DNA of 20,638 nt. It comes from JBICIG01 sp043101605. GTDB lineage: Bacteria; Planctomycetota; Phycisphaerae; Phycisphaerales; UBA1924. This document shows positions 15,075 to 20,638 of this stretch, one piece after another. The stretch lies in contig JBICIG010000037.1 of NCBI GenBank assembly GCA_043101605.1, positions 1 through 20,638 of the forward strand, written 5' to 3'. The position numbers and the translations under genes are program-made. Every line of letters begins with the position of its first letter. Within the stretch, counting starts at the first letter, position 1. The notes beneath the pieces are model-generated. The model saw only the letters and a list, made by a program, of their open reading frames with translations. It was not told the DNA's origin and searched no databases.

Positions 15075-17078
15075 ATGCCCGCCGCGACCGAGCCCGCACC
15101 CCACGATCCTCCGCGCGGCCAGGCCGATCGTCCGCTCGACGCCGACGCCCGCCGCATCGCGTTCGTCGGGAATCCCAATGTCGGCAAGACCACGCTCTTC
15201 AACAAACTCGCCGGTCTGCGCGCCCAGACCTCCAACTTCCCGGGCACCACGCAGGAAGCACGCCTCGCCCTCGACCGCACCGGCACCCTCCCGCCCGGCT
15301 CGCGGTTCATCGACCTGCCCGGCACCTATTCGCTGACCCTCGACACCGGCGAGGCCCGCGTCACCCGCGGCACGCTCGACGGCTCGACCGCGCCCCGCGG
15401 CGAGCAGGTCGAGGCCCCCAGCGCCGTCTGCGTCGTCCTCGACGCCTGCGACCTGCCCCGCGGCTTCCTGCTCCTCGGCGAGGTCCTCCGCACGCGCCTG
15501 CCCATGGTCGTCGCGATCAACATGGTCGACTCGGCCCGCCGACGCGGCATCCGGGGCGATGAGGAAGAACTCGCCCGCCGACTCGGGTGCGAGGTCGTCG
15601 TCTGCTCCGGCCGCTCCGGCGAGGGCGTCGAAGCCCTGCGCGCGGCGCTGGGGCGCGCCCGCATCCCCATCGACGGGCCGCGCGGCAGCCAGGAAGCCCT
15701 CGAGCAGTGGGCCGACGAACTCGCGATCGACATCTTCGCCGCTCCCGAGAGCGACGCCCGCCAATCCCTCACCGATCGATTCGACCGCGCCTTCACGCAT
15801 CCGCTCTCGGGGCTGACCATCTTCGCGGCGGTCATGACGCTCCTGTTCTGGAGCATCTTCAAGCTCGCGACCTATCCCATGGACTGGATCGACGGCGCGT
15901 TCGGCTGGCTCGCCGGAGCCGTGGGCGGCGCGCTGGGCGACGGCTTGATCTCGCAACTCCTCGCCGACGGCATCATCGCCGGCGTCGGCGCGACCGCGGT
16001 CTTCCTCCCCCAGATCGTCCTGCTCTTCCTGCTGATCGCGCTGATCGAGGACACCGGCTATCTCGCGCGGGCCGCGTTCGTGATGGACCGCGTCATGCGC
16101 CCCTTCGGGCTCAACGGGCACGCGTTCGTCCCGCTGCTCAGTTCCCACGCGTGCGCGCTCCCGGGCATCATGGCCTGCCGGGGCATCCCGGATCGGCGCG
16201 ACCGGCTCGCGGCGATCCTCGTCGCGCCCTTCATGAGCTGCACCGCGCGCATCCCCGTCTATGTCCTGCTCGTCTCGCTGCTCTTCCCGGGACGCCCCGG
16301 CGTGCAGGCGCTCGCGTTCACCGGGTGCTACGCGATCGGCGCGATCGCCGGGCTGCTCAGCTCGCTGGTCATCCGCCGAACCATCCTCCGCGGGCGCAGC
16401 CGGCCCATGCTCCTCGAACTCCCCGAGTACCGCCCGCCGCAGCTCGGCAAGTCCATCCGGCTCGCGCTCGAGCGTGGCATGGTCTTCCTCAAGAAAGCCG
16501 GCACCGTCATCCTTGCGATCTCCATCGTCCTGTGGTGGCTCGGTTCCTTCCCGCAAGGGAGCGACGCTCCATCGCCCGACGCGCCCACCACCCAGACCGC
16601 GCCCGCCGAGACCCTCGCCCAGGACGCTCCGACCGACAGTGACGATATCGCCCCGGCACCGGCGACCTACCTCGAGCGCCTCGGCTCGATCGCCCAGCCG
16701 ATCTTCGCGCCGCTCGGCTACGACCGCCAGCTCACCGTCGGCGTGCTCGCCAGCTTCGCGGCCCGCGAGGTCTTCGTCACGACCATGGCCGTCACCGTCC
16801 TGGGCGATGAAGACGCCGACATCGCCGACGAGGGCGTGCTCCGCGCCCTCTCCTCGGCCGATCGCGCCGACGGCTCGCCGCTCTTCGACACGCCCACCAC
16901 CTGGTCGCTGCTGGTCTACTTCATCCTCGCGATGCAATGCCTGCCCACACTCGCCGTTACCGCGCGCGAGGCCGGCGGCGTGCGCTGGGCGTTCGTCCAG
17001 CTCGGCTGGATGAGCGGGCTCGCGTGGGTGCTCGCGGCGGTCACCTACCAGTCGCTGTCGCTGATCGGAGCCTCGTGA
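15075..17078 (+). CDS. feoB: Ferrous iron transport protein FeoB
   Basis: This 667-residue inner-membrane Fe(II) transporter has a cytosolic G domain. I chose ATG 15075 because it follows feoA by 13 bases and gives a short tail before the G domain; the longer open frame overlaps feoA. G1 is GNPNVGKTT (32-40), G3 DLPG (80-83) and G4 NMVD (149-152). Membrane segments begin near residue 245. The first gate motif, normally GxGCNVP, reads SSHACALPGIMA here (C360 kept); the second, APFMSCTARIPVY (C389), is standard. REVFVTT (about 564-570) and a divergent MQCLPTL replace the usual REVVVST and PCVAT. A Pro/Ala/Asp-rich loop of about 45 residues (493-538) probably faces the periplasm. It is clearly FeoB of a divergent type, and its stop overlaps the next start. 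Confidence 0.95.
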   Translation: MPAATEPAPHDPPRGQADRPLDADARRIAFVGNPNVGKTTLFNKLAGLRAQTSNFPGTTQEARLALDRTGTLPPGSRFIDLPGTYSLTLDTGEARVTRGTLDGSTAPRGEQVEAPSAVCVVLDACDLPRGFLLLGEVLRTRLPMVVAINMVDSARRRGIRGDEEELARRLGCEVVVCSGRSGEGVEALRAALGRARIPIDGPRGSQEALEQWADELAIDIFAAPESDARQSLTDRFDRAFTHPLSGLTIFAAVMTLLFWSIFKLATYPMDWIDGAFGWLAGAVGGALGDGLISQLLADGIIAGVGATAVFLPQIVLLFLLIALIEDTGYLARAAFVMDRVMRPFGLNGHAFVPLLSSHACALPGIMACRGIPDRRDRLAAILVAPFMSCTARIPVYVLLVSLLFPGRPGVQALAFTGCYAIGAIAGLLSSLVIRRTILRGRSRPMLLELPEYRPPQLGKSIRLALERGMVFLKKAGTVILAISIVLWWLGSFPQGSDAPSPDAPTTQTAPAETLAQDAPTDSDDIAPAPATYLERLGSIAQPIFAPLGYDRQLTVGVLASFAAREVFVTTMAVTVLGDEDADIADEGVLRALSSADRADGSPLFDTPTTWSLLVYFILAMQCLPTLAVTAREAGGVRWAFVQLGWMSGLAWVLAAVTYQSLSLIGAS

Positions 17079-17242
17079 TGCCCGTGCACGATCCCGAATT
17101 CTGGGTCGTCACCGCCGCCGCTCTCGCCGCGTTCGTGTGGCTCTGCTGGCGCATCACGCCGATCCGGCGGCTGCTCCGCCGCAAGCGCACGCCGCGAGGG
17201 CGCCGCGCGACACTGACCGTCGGCGGGCGCCCGATCGAGTAA
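17078..17242 (+). CDS. Small membrane protein coupled to feoB
   Basis: This 54-residue protein starts at ATG 17078, overlapping the feoB stop (TGATG), so translation is probably coupled. One membrane helix at about 7-25 (FWVVTAAALAAFVWLCW) is followed by a strongly basic cytoplasmic segment (RRLLRRKRTPRGRR) and a short polar end (TVGGRPIE). It holds the position where other operons encode FeoC or a FeoB-associated Cys-rich protein, but it has one cysteine, in the helix, and neither a winged-helix nor the Cys-rich tail. I do not recognise the family. A FeoB assembly or regulatory subunit is a reasonable guess from position and topology only. Confidence 0.7.
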   Translation: MPVHDPEFWVVTAAALAAFVWLCWRITPIRRLLRRKRTPRGRRATLTVGGRPIE

Positions 17243-17286
17243 CCCCCGCCGCGTCCGCCCCCGAACACAGTACAGTGCACGATGCG

Positions 17287-17294
17287 AAAGGAGG
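17287..17294 (+). promoter_or_regulatory. Strong ribosome site of the channel gene
   Basis: AAAGGAGG is close to ideal and ends four bases before ATG 17299. It is the strongest ribosome site in the window and selects the start that begins a signal peptide, over the frame open upstream to 17137. Confidence 0.75.
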
Positions 17295-17298
17295 CGAC

Positions 17299-18396
17299 AT
17301 GCGCCGATCCATTCTCGCGGCACTCATCACACTCATCTTCGTTCCCGCGCTGCACGCCCAGCCGACGGGCGACACGCCCGAGACCTGGCGCGTCATCATC
17401 AAGCCCGCGCCGCCGTTTGTGATCGAGCGATCGCGGCAGCCCGACGCCGCGCCCGCCGGCATCGCGATCGAACTCTGGGACCGCATCGCCGCCCGCCTCG
17501 GCGTCGAGTCCTCCTACGAATCGCGGGACATGCCAGACCTGCTCGCGGGCATCGCCGCGGGCGAGGGCGACATCGGCATCGGCGCCATCAGCGTCACCGC
17601 CGACCGCGAGCAGTCGCTCGACTTCACGCACCCGTTCTTCGTGTCGTCGCTGGCGATCGCCGTCCCGGTCGAGGAGCGCAGCCCCTGGGTAAGCGTGCTG
17701 CGCCGGCTGTTCTCGCCGACCTTCGCGCAGGTCGTCGCCGCGCTGGTGCTGCTGCTGTTCGTGGTCGGGGCGATCGTGTGGCTCGTCGAGCGACGCCGAA
17801 ACCCCGAGCAATTCCACGCGGACCCCGTCCGCGGCCTGGGCGACGGGCTGTGGTTCAGCGCCGTCACCATGACCACCGTCGGCTACGGCGACAAGGCCCC
17901 GAGCACGCCCATCGGGCGCGTCGTCACGCTCGTCTGGATGTTCGCCGGCATCATCGTCATCTCCAGTTTCACCGCCGCCATCGCCTCGGCGTTGACCGTC
18001 TCCTCCCTCGACACCGACATCCAGAGCGCCGACGACCTGCCCGGGCGCACCGTCGCGACCGTCGAGGGCACGACCAGCGACGCGTACCTGCTCCGCCGCG
18101 GCATCCGACGCAAGATCGCCGAGTCCCCCGCCGCCGCCCTCGAGATGGTCGCGCAGGGAGAGGCCGACGCCGCCGTCTACGACCGCCCCGTCCTCGAGTA
18201 CCTCCTCTCGCAGCGCTCGCCGACAGAGGAATCGGGCTCGATCCGCCTGCTGCCCGGCGGCTTCGAGGAACAGTTCTACGCGCTGGCGCTCCCCCCCGAT
18301 GCCGCGCGCCGCGAAGAGGTCAACCGCGCCATCCTCGAGATCACCGGCGATCCCTCGTGGAGCGCCGTGGTGGCGCGCTACCTCGCCGGCTCCTGA
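17299..18396 (+). CDS. GluR0-like ligand-gated potassium channel
   Basis: This 365-residue protein joins a periplasmic binding domain to an ion-channel pore, as in prokaryotic glutamate receptors such as Synechocystis GluR0. A signal peptide (1-20) is followed by binding lobe S1 (about 30-128), where ISVTADREQSLDFTHPFF (97-114) matches the amino-acid-binding signature; R103 corresponds to the ligand carboxylate-binding Arg. The first membrane helix is about 142-163, the pore loop GLWFSAVTMTTVGYGDKAP carries the potassium filter TVGYGD (193-198), and the second helix ends in SFTAAIASALTV (223-234), close to the receptor signature SYTANLAAFLTV. Lobe S2 follows (about 243-360), with AAVYDRPVLEY placing D295 at the likely amino-group site. 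Domain order and filter make a potassium channel very likely; the ligand is unknown. It begins 56 bases after the feoB-linked gene. Confidence 0.9.
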   Translation: MRRSILAALITLIFVPALHAQPTGDTPETWRVIIKPAPPFVIERSRQPDAAPAGIAIELWDRIAARLGVESSYESRDMPDLLAGIAAGEGDIGIGAISVTADREQSLDFTHPFFVSSLAIAVPVEERSPWVSVLRRLFSPTFAQVVAALVLLLFVVGAIVWLVERRRNPEQFHADPVRGLGDGLWFSAVTMTTVGYGDKAPSTPIGRVVTLVWMFAGIIVISSFTAAIASALTVSSLDTDIQSADDLPGRTVATVEGTTSDAYLLRRGIRRKIAESPAAALEMVAQGEADAAVYDRPVLEYLLSQRSPTEESGSIRLLPGGFEEQFYALALPPDAARREEVNRAILEITGDPSWSAVVARYLAGS

Positions 18397-18414
18397 CGCT
18401 CGGAGCATCCGCCC

Positions 18415-19182
18415 ATGCTCGCCCTCGTCTCGTTCTTCCTCGTGCTCGTCCTCTCGCTGCTGGTGGTCCGTATCGTCACTGTCGCCCTCACGCTCACCGG
18501 CATGAGCCAGCACGCCGCCCGCTTCCAGGCCCGCAGCGTCTGGACCGGCACGGGCTTCACCACCCACGAGAGCGAGCAGGTCATGCAGCACCCGGTCCGC
18601 CGACGCATCGTCAGCACGCTCATGCTCGTCCGCGGGGCGGGTCTGCTCACGGGCATCACGGCACTGGTCCTCTCCTTCGCGACCGCCGGCGGCGAGACCG
18701 AATCGGTCGCGCGCCTCGCCTGGCTCGTCGGCGGGGTGCTGCTGCTCTGGTTCATTGCCTCGAGCCACTGGATCGATCAGTGGATGCAGCGTTGGATCCG
18801 CCGCGCCCTCGAGCGCTATACCGATCTCGAGGTCCGCGACTTCGCCCAACTCCTCCACCTCCGCCAGAGCTACGCCGTCCTCGAACTCAGCGTCGAGGAG
18901 GGCGACTGGCTCGCCGGGCGCACGCTCCAGGAGCTCGCGCTCCCCGAGGAAGGCGTGCTGGTGCTGGGCATCGAGCGGGGCGAGGGCGAGTTCCTCGGCG
19001 CCCCGCGCGGCCGCACGCGTGTCGAGCCGGGCGATACCCTCACCCTCTACGGGCGGCGCAAACTGCTCCGCCAGATCGACCAGCGCCGCGCCGACCTCGA
19101 TGGGCAGCGCGAGCACTACCGGGCCGCCCGCGTGCAGCGACGCGTCGAGGAGCGCCAGACCGACGACCCCGAGCCCGCCTGA
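18415..19182 (+). CDS. Membrane protein with C-terminal RCK_C (TrkA_C) domain
   Basis: This 255-residue protein has about three membrane segments (about 2-24, 66-84 and 99-118). The first is followed by a conserved-looking polar segment containing GMSQHAARFQARSVWTGTGFTTHESE (split across about 30-57). The cytoplasmic part, about 150-228, is an RCK_C/TrkA_C domain (LELSVEEGDWLAGRTLQEL, GVLVLGIERGEG and RVEPGDTLTLYGRR), which binds ligands or ions in potassium channels and Trk systems. There is no RCK_N nucleotide-binding half and no pore filter. It begins 18 bases after the channel gene and its stop overlaps the next start. I infer a regulatory partner in potassium handling. Similar stand-alone proteins are often named potassium transporter TrkA, but their function is unproven. 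Confidence 0.8.
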   Translation: MLALVSFFLVLVLSLLVVRIVTVALTLTGMSQHAARFQARSVWTGTGFTTHESEQVMQHPVRRRIVSTLMLVRGAGLLTGITALVLSFATAGGETESVARLAWLVGGVLLLWFIASSHWIDQWMQRWIRRALERYTDLEVRDFAQLLHLRQSYAVLELSVEEGDWLAGRTLQELALPEEGVLVLGIERGEGEFLGAPRGRTRVEPGDTLTLYGRRKLLRQIDQRRADLDGQREHYRAARVQRRVEERQTDDPEPA

Positions 19183-19934
19183 TGCACCCCGCTCTCGCGC
19201 AACTCGAGCACCGCCCCTACGCGCTCAAGCGCTCGCCCTGGCTCATCTCCATGCAGTGGCTCGACCTGCTCTTTGCGCACTGGCGCGTCGACAAAGCGGC
19301 GCTGCGCGCCCTCCTGCCGACGGGGCTCGCGCTCGACACTTTCGACGGTTCCGCGTGGATCGGGATCGTCCCCTTCACGATGCGGGGCATCCGGGCCCGA
19401 GGCACGCCCCCGATGCCGCTGGTCAGCGCGTTCCACGAGCTCAATGTCCGCACCTATGTGCGCAGCACGCGCGACGATCGCCCGGGCGTCTGGTTCTTCT
19501 CGCTCGACGCCGCGAGCCGACTCGCCGTCCGCGCCGCTCGCGCCTCGTTCAGCCTGCCCTACTTCGATGCGCGCATGACCCTGTCACGCCGAGGCGAGCG
19601 CATCGACTACACCAGCGAGCGCACGCACCGCGGCGTGCCGCCCGCATCGTTCGACGCGAGCTACCACCCGACCGGACCCGTCCTCCCGCCGAGCGAGCCC
19701 GGCACGCTCGAGCACTTCCTCACCGAGCGGTACTGCCTGTACGCCGCCACGCGTCGCGGGCGCGTGCTGCGGGGTGAGATCCATCACGCGCCGTGGCCGC
19801 TCCAGCCGGCCGAGTGCGAGTTCCGCGTCAACGCGATGACCGAACAGATCGGGCTGGGCTTACCGGACGAGCCGCCGCTGCTGCACTTTGCGCGCCGGAT
19901 CGAGGTCGTCGCGTGGCCGGCGCGTCGCGTGTAA
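19182..19934 (+). CDS. DUF2071 (YqjF-like) family protein
   Basis: This 250-residue soluble protein starts at ATG 19182, sharing bases with the preceding stop (TGATG), so the two are translationally coupled. The N-terminus has the family pattern WLISMQWLDLLFAHWRVD, ALRALLPTGLALDTFDG and WIGIVPFTMRGIR, followed by FHELNVRTYVR, WFFSLDAASRLAV and ARASFSLPYF. These are typical of DUF2071, whose fold resembles acetoacetate decarboxylase. The C-terminal half has FLTERYCLYAATRRGRVLRGEIHH. No biochemical activity is established for the family to my knowledge. There is no signal peptide or membrane helix. Its place behind a potassium channel pair may be functional or simply operon economy. Confidence 0.88.
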   Translation: MHPALAQLEHRPYALKRSPWLISMQWLDLLFAHWRVDKAALRALLPTGLALDTFDGSAWIGIVPFTMRGIRARGTPPMPLVSAFHELNVRTYVRSTRDDRPGVWFFSLDAASRLAVRAARASFSLPYFDARMTLSRRGERIDYTSERTHRGVPPASFDASYHPTGPVLPPSEPGTLEHFLTERYCLYAATRRGRVLRGEIHHAPWPLQPAECEFRVNAMTEQIGLGLPDEPPLLHFARRIEVVAWPARRV

Positions 19935-20110
19935 CGCCGCAAATGGTTCGGCCCGATGCGGTTGCGCCGCCGGCGGACGCGCATAACCAAAGAACGGACC
20001 CGCCCGGGTTCCGCCGGCCGCGCGTTCCTCCCCGATCCAGGGCGAAACCCCGCGCGCGCGTCGTGTCGGGTTCAGCCCGCGACGGATCGGCCCGACGACC
20101 TATCCGGACC
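19935..20110 (+). other. Spacer before flagellin gene
   Basis: These 176 non-coding bases contain an imperfect hairpin at 19996-20012 (GGACCC/GGGTTCC with a bulged T) that lacks a T tract, so termination of the preceding unit is not obvious. No convincing sigma-28 or sigma-54 flagellar promoter was found, and no strong ribosome site precedes ATG 20111. Confidence 0.4.
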
Positions 20111-20638
20111 ATGACCGGGATCTCGCTCAACTTCAACAGCGCCGCGTCGGTGGCGCGCTCCGCGTTCGGCCGGGCGACCGACGCCGTCGACCGCTCCATG
20201 GAGCGCCTCGCGACGGGCAAGAAGATCAACCGCGCTTCGGACGATCCGGCGGGGCTGGTCGCGGCCGAGGACTTCCGCGCCACGCTCTACAGGATCGAGA
20301 AGAGCATCACCGGACTCGAGCGCACGAACCTGTCGCTCGCGGCCCGCGAGGGGCACCTCTCGGTGATCAACGAGATGGCCGCCGAACTCGTCGGCGTCGT
20401 CACCGCCGCGGCCAACCGCGACGCGCTGGGCGAGGGCGAACTCGAGGCGCTGCAGATCCAGGCCGCCGGCGTGATCGACGGCATCCAGTTCCTCGCCCAG
20501 ACCTCACGGTTCCAGGGTCAGCAGACCATCGCCGGCGTCGGCAGCGGGCTCGATGTCCTCCGCGCCGGCGGGGAGTTCAACCTCGTCGACGGCGATCTCG
20601 AAGGGTCGCAGGGGTTCATCGAGGGGTTCCTCGATGGG
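20111..20638 (+). CDS. Flagellin, N-terminal part (partial)
   Basis: The gene is open to the end of the window, giving 176 residues. The N-terminal D0/D1 coiled-coil region is typical of flagellin: SMERLATGKKINRASDDPAGLVAAEDF (about 30-56 when read in sequence) corresponds to the classic ERLSSGxRINxAxDDxAGL signature, followed by helical heptads around LERTNLSLAAREGHLSVINEM. There is no cleavable signal peptide, as expected for export through the flagellar type III apparatus. Hook-associated protein FlgL shares this region, but the strong signature favours flagellin. The C-terminal half lies outside the window, so length and central domain are unknown. Confidence 0.88.
   Translation, partial: MTGISLNFNSAASVARSAFGRATDAVDRSMERLATGKKINRASDDPAGLVAAEDFRATLYRIEKSITGLERTNLSLAAREGHLSVINEMAAELVGVVTAAANRDALGEGELEALQIQAAGVIDGIQFLAQTSRFQGQQTIAGVGSGLDVLRAGGEFNLVDGDLEGSQGFIEGFLDG

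Noticed and set aside
17078..17242. FeoC or FeoB-associated Cys-rich protein
   Set aside because: No winged helix, one cysteine only, and no Cys-rich tail.
14940..19116. Long minus-strand frames (14940-16937, 17041-19116) opposite feoB and the channel genes
   Set aside because: Asp/Arg/Gly-rich antisense frames caused by high GC third positions.
19932..19960. Flagellar promoter: TAAC...CCCGAT (sigma-28-like) or TGG...TTGC (sigma-54-like)
   Set aside because: Matches are partial, the spacing is off for both classes, and the TAAC is the stop codon of the upstream gene.

Overview
The window is GC-rich bacterial chromosome with dense genes, few overlaps and no rRNA, tRNA, CRISPR array or insertion sequence that I can see. 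The gene set suggests a planctomycete, most likely of the Phycisphaerae: a secreted enzyme with a dockerin-like tail, a large DUF5117-type metzincin, a Rho without the usual N-terminal extension, an RNase E/G with polyarginine tail tracts, and a flagellin. This placement is inferred from protein style, not from a marker gene. The first 16 bases are Illumina adapter, so position 1 is a contig end and the first gene is cut there by assembly.

Left block (17-7067). A truncated multi-spanning membrane protein, resembling GT-C/ALG10-type glycosyltransferases, reads leftward. It is divergent from three rightward genes: a secreted ADP-ribosylglycohydrolase-like protein with a dockerin-like C-terminus, an overlapping UbiA-family enzyme of the decaprenyl-phosphate phosphoribosyltransferase type, and a 1062-residue exported zinc metalloprotease followed by a good intrinsic terminator.

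Middle block (7258-13065, all minus strand), in transcription order: ptsI (PTS enzyme I), rne/rng (RNase E/G) and dxr (DXP reductoisomerase of the MEP isoprenoid pathway). No HPr or EII gene lies nearby. A 345-base gap upstream of rne could be a long leader.

Right block (13302-20638, all plus strand). rho is preceded by a possible 36-codon upstream ORF that overlaps its start as ATGA. Next comes an iron-uptake operon: a promoter overlapped by a perfect 7-1-7 palindrome of Fur-box type, feoA with a CCC cluster, feoB with an altered gate motif, and a 54-residue membrane microprotein coupled to feoB. Close behind are a GluR0-like ligand-gated potassium channel, a membrane protein with an RCK_C/TrkA_C domain, and a DUF2071 protein, spaced like one transcription unit. 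The window ends inside a flagellin gene.

The best leads are the channel/RCK_C/DUF2071 group beside feo, the divergent Rho RNA-binding surfaces with the coupled upstream ORF, and the feo operator with its unknown small protein.
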